Positions 23,875 through 34,059 are shown, numbered from the stretch's first letter. The stretch is DNA of 64,000 nt from Lentihominibacter hominis (GCF_014385065.1 NZ_JACRTA010000003.1:248001-312000); one strand, 5' to 3'. Numbers and translations are program-made. The notes: generated by a model not told the origin, from the sequence alone.

Positions 23875-26505
23875 ATGTCGGCGCCTAAACTTTCGCCCAT
23901 GATGCGGCAATATATGGAGATAAAGAAAAACTATGAAGACTGTATTCTATTTTTCAGACTCGGTGATTTCTATGAAATGTTTTTCGATGATGCCAAGCTT
24001 GCTTCCCGCGAGCTGGAGCTTACACTTACAGGAAAGAATTGCGGTATGGAGGAAAGAGCTCCTATGTGCGGAGTCCCTTTTCATTCCGCTGAGGCTTATA
24101 TAGCCAGACTTGTAGAAAAAGGATATAAAGTAGCCATATGTGAGCAAACTGAAGATCCTGCGTCTTCAAAAGGAATAGTTAGTCGGGAGGTTATACAGAT
24201 CGTAACTCCCGGGACTGTTATCAGCAGTGCTATGCTGAAAGAAAATGAAAACAATTACATTGCTTCAGTATATGTGCGCGAAGTTTCTATAGGATTATCT
24301 TATTGCGATATATCGACGGGTGAAATTCGCCTTACAGAGATAAGAGGGACAGGCAGAAATGAGAATCTGGTAAACGAACTTGTTAAGATAAATGCCAGAG
24401 AAGTTATCTTGGATAATTTTGCTGCAGAAGCTATAGATATGAACAGCATCAAACCTATAACCAGTGCTTATTTCAACATTCTTAACGAATCTTACTATAA
24501 ACAGGATGCAGTCAGAAATGCGATAAAAAGGCAATTTAATATATCATCTGTCTTTGGTATCGGAATAGATGAGAATTCACCGGCTGAATATGCTCTGGGA
24601 GTATTGCTCATATATCTGCACGAGACACAAAAAAACTCGCTGGGGCATATTGCTGATCTCAATATATATTCCATGGGACAGAGAATGGCACTGGATAAGT
24701 CAACCATTAAGAATCTTGAACTTACAGAGACCTTGTTTGAAAAAAAAGTGAAAGGGTCTCTTTTAGGTGTACTGGATAAAACTCACACTGCTATGGGATC
24801 AAGAAAGCTTAAACAGTGGATCAAGGAACCATTAAATGATATTTCTGAAATATCCGCAAGACTTGATGCGGTAGAAATTCTTCTCGAAAATATTATCATC
24901 AGAAATAATATAAAAGAATCACTTAAGCGTGTATATGATTTTGAGCGCCTTGCAGGCCGCATCGCCTGCGGTACAGCTAACGGCAAGGATATGATAGCAC
25001 TTCGAAATTCATGCAATGTACTTCCGGATATAAAGGAAGATTTGTCATCTATAGAGTTGCCTCTGATTTCACAGATAAACAAAAATATCCATTCTCTCAG
25101 CCATGTATATCAGTTGATAAACTCAGGGATAGTAGAAGATCCTCCTTTTTCAGTGAAAGAGGGAGGGCTCATAAAAGCAGGATATTCTCAAAAGCTGGAT
25201 ACTCTCAAAGATTCTATAAAGGATGCTCAGGATTGGATTGCCGGATTGGAATACAGTGAACGGGAAAGAACAGGTATAAAAAATCTGAAGGTAGGATATA
25301 ACAAAGTTTTCGGATATTATCTGGAAGTCACTAAGTCTTATTATGATCTTGTTCCCGATAATTATATAAGAAAACAGACATTAGCTAACTGCGAACGTTT
25401 TATAACTCCTGAACTGAAGGAGACTGAACGACTGGTTCTTAACGCAGAGACAAAAATAAATCAGACTGAATACAATCTGTTTATTGATATTCGTCAAAAA
25501 CTGCAACGCTTTATTAGGCAGATTCAGGAAACATCAAAGGCTATCGCATCTTTAGATGTTCTTACATCTTTCGCAGAAGTCAGTGAAAAAAATGATTATG
25601 TGAAACCTTCCGTAGACGAAAGCGATATAATAGAAATTGTTAAAGGCAGACACCCCGTGATAGAACAAACGATAACAGACGGGATGTTTGTTAGTAATGA
25701 TACATACATAAATAAAGAACTTCGCAATCTCTTGCTTATAACAGGACCCAATATGTCAGGAAAATCAACGTATATGAGGCAGACTGCTCTCATAACTCTT
25801 ATGGCACAGGCAGGCTGCTTCGTACCATGTGAAAAAGCAAGAATAGGTGTCTGTGACAGGATCTTTACAAGAATAGGAGCATCTGATAATTTGGCTCAGG
25901 GACAGAGCACATTTTTCGTAGAAATGAGTGAGCTTTCATATATTCTCAATACTGCCACCTCGAGAAGTCTTGTTATTCTCGATGAGATAGGACGGGGAAC
26001 AAGCACATACGATGGACTTTCAATCGCATGGGCAGCTGCAGAATTCTTGTGCCGTCCGAAAAGAAAAATACGCACACTTTTGGCTACTCACTATCATGAA
26101 ATGACGCAGCTTGAAGGGTCTATGAGAGGTGTTAAAAATCTCAATGTAGATGTTGCCGAAGAAAACGGTGATGTGGTATTTCTTCATAAGATCATTGAAG
26201 GCAGCGCAAGCAGAAGTTACGGTATACATGTGGCAAAGCTGGCTGGTGCTCCGTCTGAACTTTTAAATCGAGCAGAAGAACGTTTACTGGAACTGGAAAA
26301 AGGAAGCTGCGGCAAAACGGAAGAATATGAATATATTTTGACTGAAAATGATGAAAGCTCAAATAAAGATATAGAGGAAACTCAGATATCTTTTTTCACA
26401 TCTATACCCGATCCTGTAATAGAAAAAATTAAAGCTCTGGATCTGATGAATACAACACCGTCAGAAGCTCTTAAAGTACTGGAGGAACTTAAAGGATATA
26501 TATGA
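23875..26505 (+). CDS. mutS: DNA mismatch repair protein MutS
   Basis: Mismatch-recognition ATPase, 876 residues, full length for MutS1. The mismatch-reading Phe-x-Glu motif is FYEMF in the N-terminal domain (residues 32-36). The ATPase has the P-loop TGPNMSGKSTYMRQT, then STFFVEMSEL, LDEIGRGTSTYDGLS and the trans-acting ATHYHEM. The C-terminal PSEALKVLEELKGYI resembles the beta-clamp/tetramer tail. GGGGAGG precedes ATG 23875. It overlaps mutL by four bases (ATGA), the usual mutSL arrangement. Confidence 0.97.
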   Translation: MSAPKLSPMMRQYMEIKKNYEDCILFFRLGDFYEMFFDDAKLASRELELTLTGKNCGMEERAPMCGVPFHSAEAYIARLVEKGYKVAICEQTEDPASSKGIVSREVIQIVTPGTVISSAMLKENENNYIASVYVREVSIGLSYCDISTGEIRLTEIRGTGRNENLVNELVKINAREVILDNFAAEAIDMNSIKPITSAYFNILNESYYKQDAVRNAIKRQFNISSVFGIGIDENSPAEYALGVLLIYLHETQKNSLGHIADLNIYSMGQRMALDKSTIKNLELTETLFEKKVKGSLLGVLDKTHTAMGSRKLKQWIKEPLNDISEISARLDAVEILLENIIIRNNIKESLKRVYDFERLAGRIACGTANGKDMIALRNSCNVLPDIKEDLSSIELPLISQINKNIHSLSHVYQLINSGIVEDPPFSVKEGGLIKAGYSQKLDTLKDSIKDAQDWIAGLEYSERERTGIKNLKVGYNKVFGYYLEVTKSYYDLVPDNYIRKQTLANCERFITPELKETERLVLNAETKINQTEYNLFIDIRQKLQRFIRQIQETSKAIASLDVLTSFAEVSEKNDYVKPSVDESDIIEIVKGRHPVIEQTITDGMFVSNDTYINKELRNLLLITGPNMSGKSTYMRQTALITLMAQAGCFVPCEKARIGVCDRIFTRIGASDNLAQGQSTFFVEMSELSYILNTATSRSLVILDEIGRGTSTYDGLSIAWAAAEFLCRPKRKIRTLLATHYHEMTQLEGSMRGVKNLNVDVAEENGDVVFLHKIIEGSASRSYGIHVAKLAGAPSELLNRAEERLLELEKGSCGKTEEYEYILTENDESSNKDIEETQISFFTSIPDPVIEKIKALDLMNTTPSEALKVLEELKGYI

Positions 26506-28343
26506 TAAGAATATTAGAAAAGAATATTGCTGATAAAATAGCAGCAGGAGAAGTCATAGACAGACCCGTTTCTATTATTAAGGAACTCCTTGAAAATTCA
26601 CTGGATGCAGATGCTTCAAACATCACTGTCGAAATAAAGAACGGAGGGAAATCATATATAAGGGTAACCGATAATGGCTGTGGCATAGATGGACAACAGG
26701 CAGAGCTGGCATTCATGAGACATGCAACAAGCAAAATATCATCTGCTGAGGATCTCGATGCCATACATACGCTGGGATTCAGGGGAGAAGCTCTGGCAAG
26801 CATATGTGCAGTCAGCAGAGTGGAGCTCATAACAAAGACAGCTGATTCCAAAACAGGAAGGAAAATCGTTATTGAGGGAAGCCAAGTATTGGAAAATACT
26901 GCTATAGGCTGTCCAGACGGGACAACAGTGACTGTTAGAGATCTGTTTTATAATGTTCCTGCCAGACAGAAATTCCTGTCCTCTGATAATTCAGAGACGA
27001 GGCGTGTAGTTGATATGGTATCCAGAATTTCTCTGGCGTACGGAAATGTAAAGATAAATCTTATAAATGGAGAGCGCACTGTATTTGCTACAAGAGGAAA
27101 CGGAAACATTTTTAATAACATAATAAATATATATGGGAATAACGTTGGAAAAGATCTTCTTCCTGTAGATGGCGAGGGTAGAGGATTTATCCTCAAAGGT
27201 TTTGTATCAGCCCCATCAGCTTCAGCTCCATCCAGAAACAAACAGATATTTTGTGTAAACGGCAGAATTGTTACCAGTAAAGTAATGGAGAACGGACTTG
27301 AAGCTGCATATAAGGAAAAGCTTTTTCATGGCAGATTTCCTGTAGCTTTTTTGTTTCTCAGCATGCCTGCGGAAAAACTGGATGTCAATGTTCATCCTAC
27401 TAAAAAAGAGATCCGTTTTGATGATGATTTTGAAGTAGAAGACTTTATAAAAAGTAATGTAAGATCTGTATTAATGAAAAAAGATGCTTTGCCTCAAATA
27501 AGAAGTGAACATATTAAACATAATGCAGGAATAGAGGAGGAACTATTCTCATACAAATCTTCAGAGGTTTCGAAAGAAAATTCAGATTCAAATACATACA
27601 TACAGGAAATATCAGAGAGTAAAGTTTCCGAAAAAAGAAAAACACAAGATATTATTTATTCTGACGGCGAACAAGTTGACATAAAAAATTTATTATTTAA
27701 TATGCGCCGCAAACAAGAAGAAGAAAAAAAAGAGATACTGCCTGAAAAACCGGAAAACAGATACTTTGATTTTACTACACTGAATTACATAGGTACTTTG
27801 TTTAATACCTATATTATAGCCTCAGATGAAAATAATTTTTACCTTATAGATCAACATGCTGCTCATGAAAGAATCTTTTATGAAAAACTGCTGGATCAGT
27901 ATAACCAAAGAGATAAGGCTTCGCAGCAGCTGCTTATGCCTATAAGTATTAATGTATCGGCAAATGTGGTCGCTGGTGAAGATATATGGTTTTCAGATAT
28001 TTCAGGTATGGGCTATGATATAGAATTTTTTGGAAACAATACATATATAGTAAGAGAAATACCGGCTTTCATGGAGCTGAAAGAAGCAGAGGATTTTTTA
28101 TCGGATTTTTTTAAAGAAATGGAGGATAAGCCTGATCTGACCGACCGACAGACGTTAAATAAAATTATTATGAGATCTTGCAAAAGCGCTGTTAAAGGAG
28201 GAGATCCTCTTACACAAACAGAGATACAGGCTCTCGTAAAAGATTTGGACAGATGTGTCAATCCGTTTTCATGCCCTCATGGCAGACCTACGTTTATAAG
28301 AATGACTAAATATGAGATAGAAAAATTATTTAAAAGGGTATAA
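26502..28343 (+). CDS. mutL: DNA mismatch repair endonuclease MutL
   Basis: GHKL ATPase and latent endonuclease (613 residues) that acts after MutS. N-terminal motifs: IAAGEVIDRPVSIIKELLEN, DNGCGI, and GFRGEALASI. The C-terminal domain has the nuclease metal motif DQHAAHERIFYE and the zinc-site CPHGRP block, which marks a nicking MutL, as expected in bacteria without MutH. A charged, low-complexity linker spans roughly residues 345-425. It is coupled to mutS by an ATGA overlap and followed by miaA after one base. Confidence 0.97.
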   Translation: MIRILEKNIADKIAAGEVIDRPVSIIKELLENSLDADASNITVEIKNGGKSYIRVTDNGCGIDGQQAELAFMRHATSKISSAEDLDAIHTLGFRGEALASICAVSRVELITKTADSKTGRKIVIEGSQVLENTAIGCPDGTTVTVRDLFYNVPARQKFLSSDNSETRRVVDMVSRISLAYGNVKINLINGERTVFATRGNGNIFNNIINIYGNNVGKDLLPVDGEGRGFILKGFVSAPSASAPSRNKQIFCVNGRIVTSKVMENGLEAAYKEKLFHGRFPVAFLFLSMPAEKLDVNVHPTKKEIRFDDDFEVEDFIKSNVRSVLMKKDALPQIRSEHIKHNAGIEEELFSYKSSEVSKENSDSNTYIQEISESKVSEKRKTQDIIYSDGEQVDIKNLLFNMRRKQEEEKKEILPEKPENRYFDFTTLNYIGTLFNTYIIASDENNFYLIDQHAAHERIFYEKLLDQYNQRDKASQQLLMPISINVSANVVAGEDIWFSDISGMGYDIEFFGNNTYIVREIPAFMELKEAEDFLSDFFKEMEDKPDLTDRQTLNKIIMRSCKSAVKGGDPLTQTEIQALVKDLDRCVNPFSCPHGRPTFIRMTKYEIEKLFKRV

Positions 28344-28344
28344 A

Positions 28345-29286
28345 ATGTTTACTGATATGAACAAAATCATTGCAGTGGCAGGTCCTACTGCTGTAGGAAA
28401 GACTAAATTTGCTATAAAACTGGCAAAAGAACTTGATGGAGAGATCATTTCATGTGATTCTATGCAGTTGTATAAGTTTATGGATATAGGAAGTGCCAAG
28501 CCAACTCCTGATGAAATGGCTCAGGCGAAACATCACCTTGTGGATATTATAGATCCAAGAGAGGATTTTTCAGTAGCGGAATATCAAAAGCTGGCAAAAG
28601 CTTCAATTCGAAATGTACTATCAAGAGATAAGCTTCCCATAATTTCAGGTGGTACAGGACTCTATCTCAATTCTCTCATATATGAAATGGACTTTTCTTC
28701 ATCACCCGGAGATTTTTCATACAGAAAAGAGTTGGAGAAAATCGCCGAAGAAAAAGGAAATAAATATCTTCATAATATGCTTGAACAGATGGATTCAGAA
28801 GCAGCATCAGCCATACATCCCAACAATTTAAAAAAGATAATAAGAGCTCTTGAACGTCTTAAAGAAGGAGAAGGCAAAATAAAGAAATTTTGTGATATTA
28901 AACGCCGCACGAATGATTATGATATAGTTCTTATCGGTTTGACAAGAGACAGACAAGAGCTGTACGAGAGAATAAATAAAAGAGTTGATATACTGGTTGA
29001 AAAAGGACTGTTTGATGAAGTCGAAAATCTTATGAAGATGGGACTTACTGCTGAAAATATATCTATGAAAGGTATCGGATATAAAGAAATAATGTATTAC
29101 TTTGAAGGCAGATATTCACAAGAAGAGGCAATCGACAAAATCAAAAAAAATACGAGGCATTACGCTAAAAAACAGTTAACGTGGTTTAGAAGATATGATA
29201 GAATGAAGTGGTATAATATTTCAGATTTTGACAGTGACAATGATGCCGCAGAGGTAATAACGACATGGGTGCGGGAAAGCGTATAA
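28345..29286 (+). CDS. miaA: tRNA dimethylallyltransferase
   Basis: Adds a dimethylallyl group to A37 of tRNAs reading UNN codons (313 residues). The P-loop is GPTAVGKTKFAI; SCDSMQLYKFMDIGSAKPT and HHLVDIIDPREDFSVAEY are the substrate-binding signatures; later KGIGYKEIMYYFEG and TRHYAKKQLTWFRR are also typical. AAAAGGG lies before ATG 28345. mutS-mutL-miaA order is common in Firmicutes; hfq, often next, is absent here and a recombinase gene overlaps the 3' end by 22 bases. Confidence 0.96.
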   Translation: MFTDMNKIIAVAGPTAVGKTKFAIKLAKELDGEIISCDSMQLYKFMDIGSAKPTPDEMAQAKHHLVDIIDPREDFSVAEYQKLAKASIRNVLSRDKLPIISGGTGLYLNSLIYEMDFSSSPGDFSYRKELEKIAEEKGNKYLHNMLEQMDSEAASAIHPNNLKKIIRALERLKEGEGKIKKFCDIKRRTNDYDIVLIGLTRDRQELYERINKRVDILVEKGLFDEVENLMKMGLTAENISMKGIGYKEIMYYFEGRYSQEEAIDKIKKNTRHYAKKQLTWFRRYDRMKWYNISDFDSDNDAAEVITTWVRESV

Positions 29287-30398
29287 AACTGCATAATAAG
29301 AGCGATAAACCGGATAATGTGGTGTTGAGCGAGCACGAGATAATTTTCAAATGTGAGGAAATACAAAAACAGCTTCCGGATTTTCTTAAAGAATTTTTCG
29401 CATATCTTAAAGGAAATGTGCTTCCCAGAACAAGACTGTCTTACCTGAGCGATATAAAATTTTTCTGCCAGTACCTCATAGATGAGAGTAAACTCACTTC
29501 TGCACAGAATATAATTGACATAAAACTGCAGGAATTTAATAGAATAAAAGCGGCAGACATAAATCTCTTCTTGGATTATTGCAGAAAATACACTGTGGAA
29601 AAAAACAATGAAATCATAGTGTATGAAAACAGCAATAAAACACTTGCGAGAAAGAAATCTTCTCTTTCAGTAATGTTCAAACAGCTTTACAGAGCTGGAA
29701 AAGTTCAAAAGAATATTACCGATGGATTTGATCCTATAAGAGTTCCCAAAGCAGGTGAGAGAGAAATTAAAGCTCTTCAAGATGACGAAGTAATGATTAT
29801 GTTGGATGCCGTTTCCACAGGGGAATATCTTACGGAAAAAGAACGGCAATACTGGAAAAAAACAAAAAAACGTGACAAGGCGATACTGGTGCTTTTTCTG
29901 ACTTATGGTCTCAGACTTTTTGAGCTCCAGCAGCTCAATGTGTCTTCTTTTAATTTTTCCAGAGGAGAATTTAAAATATACAGAAAACGCGCTAAAGAAT
30001 CAGTGATGCCCTTGAATGAATCAGTGACCCAAGTAGTCCTTGATTATATACAAAATGAACGTGCTGATGACAGTAATCTCGATGATCTTTATAAAGATGC
30101 TCTTTTTCTTTCTCTTCAGGGTAAAAGAATGACAGACCGTCAAATACGGGAGCTTGTGAAAAAATACACTTCCATAGGTCTTGCCACCTCAAGAAAATCC
30201 GGCTACAGCCCTCACAAACTGAGAGCAACCGCTGCTACAAGTCTGATTGGCAGGGGGAATTCAATTTTTGATGTACAGGCGCTTTTGGACCATGAGCAGG
30301 TAACAACTACGCAGCTGTATGCCAGTCATAAAATGAATGTAAAAAGAGATCTGGTCAACGATATGGAGTGGGAATTAGAGAGAAAAGAAAGGAAATGA
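29265..30398 (+). CDS. Tyrosine recombinase, XerS-like
   Basis: Site-specific recombinase of 377 residues. It has a SAM-like N-terminal DNA-binding domain (about 35-165) and a catalytic domain with Arg in YGLRLFELQQL, the HKLRA box (SPHKLRATAATSL), His in LLDHEQ, and the nucleophile Tyr in TQLYASH. The length and the inserted segments (a long linker before the core with YLTEKERQYWKKTKKRDKAI) resemble the single-recombinase XerS of streptococci more than XerC/D. ATG 29265 lies within miaA with GAGG 10 bases upstream. No phage genes surround it, so a chromosome-dimer role is likelier than an integrase; the target dif site is not seen here. Confidence 0.85.
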   Translation: MGAGKRIKLHNKSDKPDNVVLSEHEIIFKCEEIQKQLPDFLKEFFAYLKGNVLPRTRLSYLSDIKFFCQYLIDESKLTSAQNIIDIKLQEFNRIKAADINLFLDYCRKYTVEKNNEIIVYENSNKTLARKKSSLSVMFKQLYRAGKVQKNITDGFDPIRVPKAGEREIKALQDDEVMIMLDAVSTGEYLTEKERQYWKKTKKRDKAILVLFLTYGLRLFELQQLNVSSFNFSRGEFKIYRKRAKESVMPLNESVTQVVLDYIQNERADDSNLDDLYKDALFLSLQGKRMTDRQIRELVKKYTSIGLATSRKSGYSPHKLRATAATSLIGRGNSIFDVQALLDHEQVTTTQLYASHKMNVKRDLVNDMEWELERKERK

Positions 30399-30403
30399 CG
30401 ATA

Positions 30404-31981
30404 ATGAAACGATTAGTGATTTTATCTGCAACTGTAATATTCGCGGCAAGTTCACTTGCTGCCGCACCTGTTTCATTTGCCCAACTTAGAACATCGAAAA
30501 ATATGGGTAACCATATCAATTCATATTTCGATGAAGAAGAAGGTGAAGATCAGCAGAAAAAGTATACAGAAAAGGATACATCATGGTTTGATTATCTTGA
30601 TCCGCAGGATACATATGAAATATCCACGGAAGGCGAGCTCATAGGTCTGGCGAGTCTGGTAAACGAAAATCAGACAGATAGATGGAAGCCTACGAGAATA
30701 GAAAATTTCGAAGGTGTGACTTTTATTTTGAAAAACGATATTGAACTCACCTCTGAATGGACGCCTATAGGAACAGGAAGCGCATCATATTTCGCAGGAA
30801 CATTTGACGGGAACGGACATACCATCAGCGGTCTTGATGTTGATATAGATGCAGGCCCCGCAGGTCTTTTCGGATATCTTGTGGGAGAGGTAAAAGATCT
30901 TACTGTTGAAGGTAAAATAAGTTCAGGAGACGGAAATTGCGGAGGAGTTGCAGGACTTCTCAATTCTGCAGGACAAATCATAGGATGTACTTCAAATGTG
31001 GAAATATCGGCAAAAGATAAGACTGGCGGAATAGCCGGATACAGCGACGGAGGAACGATAGAATTATGTGTGAATCTGGGAAAAGTTTCGGGAACCTATA
31101 AGGTCGGAGGTATAGTGGGCGAAAACTGGGGAGGCACTGTAAATCAATGCGGAAACAGGGGAGAGATAAATTCATCCAAAAGAGGTGTCGCTACTTACGG
31201 AACAGGAGGAGTTGCAGGTAGATCAGTGTCAGCTGAAGCAAAGGTAACACAATCATTCAATCAAGGAAAAATTTCTTCAGACACAGAAGCTACAGGAGGC
31301 GTAGTAGGATATACCAATGCCAGTGGAGCTACAATAAAAGACTGTTATAATACAGGTGAAATAACCATAAAAAATAAAAATAATGCTAAAAAAATATCTA
31401 AATCCTATGCCGGAGGAATTGTAGGAATTGTAGGAGCTACAAGAGTAAATGTAAAAAACTGTTATAATTCCGCCTCTGCTCTTAATGCAGACGTAAGCGG
31501 GGGAGTCGTAGGTTATTATATCAATGAATCCTATAATTCAGAAGAACTGAAATATCTTAACAATAATTATTACTCCAACGGAAAATTCAAAGCGGGAATA
31601 GGAATGATCCATAACGAAAATGACCGCAACATATCAAAAGCCGCCATAGGTATTTCAGATAGGAGTTTTAACAGCCTCGTTTCATCACTGACTACTGCCT
31701 ACAAAGACGATCTTGGAATATACGGAAACAATGGATATCCTGTACTCGAATGGCAGGAACCTATAAGTGATGATGAAAAGGTTTATATGGACAGCATCTC
31801 AAAAGATATACAGAAAGCTCTTGATAAGTATCTGATGAAGAATGCCGAAACTTCACACTACGGCCAAACTATCATCAATTTCTTTTCACCGGCCAACTAT
31901 ACAAATGATGCAATGATCCTCTATAATGAGAATAAAGAGGATTCAAAGGACAAAAATAAAAATACAAAGGAAGAACATTAA
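30404..31981 (+). CDS. Secreted GLUG-motif repeat protein
   Basis: A 525-residue exported protein. The first 26 residues form a signal peptide (basic MKR, hydrophobic core, then AAAPVSFA). After an acidic stretch with SWFDYLDPQDTYEISTEGEL comes a beta-helix made of GLUG-type repeats, each containing GG(I/V)(A/V)G followed by C-x-N-x-G: for example GGIAGYSDGG, VGGIVGENWGG and GGVVGYTNASGA. There is no LPXTG, SLH or choline-binding anchor, so it is probably released or held by other means. AAAGGA fits ATG 30404. GLUG repeats occur in IgA-protease-type and adhesin proteins; the role here is unknown. It sits only 5 bases behind the recombinase. Confidence 0.83.
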   Translation: MKRLVILSATVIFAASSLAAAPVSFAQLRTSKNMGNHINSYFDEEEGEDQQKKYTEKDTSWFDYLDPQDTYEISTEGELIGLASLVNENQTDRWKPTRIENFEGVTFILKNDIELTSEWTPIGTGSASYFAGTFDGNGHTISGLDVDIDAGPAGLFGYLVGEVKDLTVEGKISSGDGNCGGVAGLLNSAGQIIGCTSNVEISAKDKTGGIAGYSDGGTIELCVNLGKVSGTYKVGGIVGENWGGTVNQCGNRGEINSSKRGVATYGTGGVAGRSVSAEAKVTQSFNQGKISSDTEATGGVVGYTNASGATIKDCYNTGEITIKNKNNAKKISKSYAGGIVGIVGATRVNVKNCYNSASALNADVSGGVVGYYINESYNSEELKYLNNNYYSNGKFKAGIGMIHNENDRNISKAAIGISDRSFNSLVSSLTTAYKDDLGIYGNNGYPVLEWQEPISDDEKVYMDSISKDIQKALDKYLMKNAETSHYGQTIINFFSPANYTNDAMILYNENKEDSKDKNKNTKEEH

Positions 31982-31982
31982 T

Positions 31983-33275
31983 ATGCAAAACAACACTTAC
32001 AGATTATTGACGGAAAAATTCAATATATCAAAAGATGTCCTGGATCTTATAAATAAAAGTGAAGATCTTGTTTCCGATTTGTTCGAAAATCTGGATGACA
32101 TAATGGCATACAACCAATATAAAGTTCTGGACGCTTTCCAAAAAAACGGTATACGTGATATGCATTTTTCATGGAATACAGGATATGGTTATGATGATGC
32201 AGGAAGAGACGCTACAGAAAGAGTTTTTGCTGATATTTTTAATACAGAAGCGGCACTTGTAAGACCTATCATTGTAAATGGAACACATGCTCTTACACTG
32301 ACACTCATGGGCATTCTGAGACCTGGAGATAAATTGATATACTGTACGGGCGCTCCTTATGATACTCTGGAAGAGGTTATCGGAATAAGAGGGAAAGGAA
32401 AAGGATCTCTTAAAGAATATGGTGTTTCATATGATCAAGTTGAATTAACTTGTGACGGGTCAATAGATTTCGATGCTCTGAGAGAAGCTATAGATGATGA
32501 TACGAAAATGGTTACACTGCAGAGAGCTACAGGCTATGGCTGGAGAAAAGCTATATCTATCGAAGAAATAGAAAAATGGGTCGAATTTGTAAAAAGTATT
32601 AATCCCAATATAATCTGTATGGTAGATAATTGTTATGGAGAATTTCTTCACACAAAAGAGCCTACAGATGTGGGAGCAGATGTTATGGCAGGCTCTTTAA
32701 TAAAGAACCCCGGAGGAGGACTGGCACTTACCGGAGGATATATTGCGGGAAGGCAAGATCTGATCGAAAAAATATCTTACAGAATGACTTCGCCGGGCAT
32801 AGGCGGGGAGTGCGGACTTACGTTCGGACAAACAAGGACTATGCTGCAGGGGCTGTTTATTGCTCCCAAAACTGTAAACGGAGCTATAAAGGGAGCTATT
32901 TTATGCTCTAAAGTTTTTGAACTTTTAGGATATGATGTATGTCCTAAAGCTGAAGAAGTAAGAAGCGATATAATACAAGCTGTAAAACTGGGAACTGCCG
33001 AAGGAGTGATTGCCTTCTGTAAAGGAATACAGGCTGCAGCTCCTGTAGATTCCTTTGTTTCTCCGGAGCCATGGGATATGCCCGGATATGATGATCCGGT
33101 AATAATGGCTGCAGGGGCCTTTGTTCAGGGATCTTCCATAGAGCTTTCAGCAGACGCTCCTATAAGACCTCCTTATATAGTATATTTTCAGGGTGGACTC
33201 ACTTATGAACATTCGAAATTCGGAGTTATCAAAGCTCTTCAGGAACTTTTTGACAAAAAACTTATAGTCATATAA
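31983..33275 (+). CDS. PLP-dependent methionine gamma-lyase-like protein (YnbB/aluminium resistance family)
   Basis: Fold-type I PLP enzyme of 430 residues, of the YnbB group often named aluminium resistance protein. The likely PLP lysine is in SLIKNPGGGLA; other marks are NGTHALTLTLMGILRPGD, MVDNCYGEF, and the C-terminal IRPPYIVYFQGGLTYEHSK. Such proteins look like cystathionine lyases, but no activity is firmly known. ATG 31983 follows GGAAG at 31969-31973. In Firmicutes ynbB is often found in the miaA-hfq-glnR neighbourhood, consistent with this place. Confidence 0.88.
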   Translation: MQNNTYRLLTEKFNISKDVLDLINKSEDLVSDLFENLDDIMAYNQYKVLDAFQKNGIRDMHFSWNTGYGYDDAGRDATERVFADIFNTEAALVRPIIVNGTHALTLTLMGILRPGDKLIYCTGAPYDTLEEVIGIRGKGKGSLKEYGVSYDQVELTCDGSIDFDALREAIDDDTKMVTLQRATGYGWRKAISIEEIEKWVEFVKSINPNIICMVDNCYGEFLHTKEPTDVGADVMAGSLIKNPGGGLALTGGYIAGRQDLIEKISYRMTSPGIGGECGLTFGQTRTMLQGLFIAPKTVNGAIKGAILCSKVFELLGYDVCPKAEEVRSDIIQAVKLGTAEGVIAFCKGIQAAAPVDSFVSPEPWDMPGYDDPVIMAAGAFVQGSSIELSADAPIRPPYIVYFQGGLTYEHSKFGVIKALQELFDKKLIVI

Positions 33276-33278
33276 ATA

Positions 33279-33298
33279 TGAGGTCTTTTCAGACCTCA
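33279..33298 (+). terminator. Hairpin after the YnbB-like gene (weak terminator)
   Basis: TGAGGTCT-TTTC-AGACCTCA forms a perfect 8-bp stem, but only CTTTAA follows, so termination may be partial and the next gene may be read through. Confidence 0.5.
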
Positions 33299-33318
33299 CT
33301 TTAACTAATGAGGGAAAA

Positions 33319-34059
33319 ATGTCAATATCAACAGATAAAAAAAACAGATTAAGAAAACGTGTTAAAATATTCAGCGCAATATTAAAGCTGGCGCTGCTGC
33401 TTGTTATCCTGATAGGACTGCCTCTATATATATATTTCTTTCATCATGATCTGATACAAAGATTTTCCAGCGCAGAGAATATAGAAGCATTTTTTAATGA
33501 TTATAAAGCGCAAAGTGTATTTATATATATGGGCTCACAGATTCTTCAGATAGTAATCTGTATAATACCGGGACAATGGCTGCAGTTTGCTGCAGGATAT
33601 ATGTACGGCTTTTGGCTGGGGTATCTTTATTCACTCATCGGGGCTTTTTTAGGGTCCGTGATAACTTATTACGTCGCTAAAATATTGGGACACGATGCAA
33701 TGCATCTTATTTTTGGTGAGGAAAAAATCAAGAAAATGCTGGTGACTTTAAACAGCAAGAAAGCAGTTGTACTTGTTTTTCTCATATTCCTGATTCCGGG
33801 TGTTCCCAAAGATCTATGTAATTATGTAGCAGGGCTTTCTGAAATGAAACTGAAGCCATTTCTTATCGTTTCTCTCATAGGCAGATCTCCCGGTATGATG
33901 GGCAGTCTTTTAATAGGAAGACAGATTCATACCGGAGGATATATAAGTGCAGCCATTATAGCTGCTGTTGCCGTAGTATTATGTATTTTGGGAGTTGTAT
34001 TCAGAAAAAAGCTTACTGTCTTTTTAGATAAAGCTTATGAAAAACTTATGCGAATCTAA
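33319..34059 (+). CDS. VTT (TVP38/TMEM64, DedA-like) membrane protein
   Basis: A 246-residue polytopic membrane protein of the VTT/SNARE-associated family. After a basic N-terminus and a first helix (about 18-40), the conserved core is IIPGQWLQFAAGYMYGFWLGYLYSLIGAFLGSVI, with a later IPGVPKDLCNYVAGLSEM. Family members move lipids (for example undecaprenyl phosphate or phospholipids) across the membrane; the substrate here is unknown. GAGGG is followed by ATG 33319. Confidence 0.88.
   Translation: MSISTDKKNRLRKRVKIFSAILKLALLLVILIGLPLYIYFFHHDLIQRFSSAENIEAFFNDYKAQSVFIYMGSQILQIVICIIPGQWLQFAAGYMYGFWLGYLYSLIGAFLGSVITYYVAKILGHDAMHLIFGEEKIKKMLVTLNSKKAVVLVFLIFLIPGVPKDLCNYVAGLSEMKLKPFLIVSLIGRSPGMMGSLLIGRQIHTGGYISAAIIAAVAVVLCILGVVFRKKLTVFLDKAYEKLMRI

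Noticed and set aside
29265..31981. Prophage or integrative element marked by the recombinase
   Set aside because: Neighbouring genes are housekeeping, no phage genes, att-like repeats or tRNA lie nearby, and the recombinase overlaps miaA.
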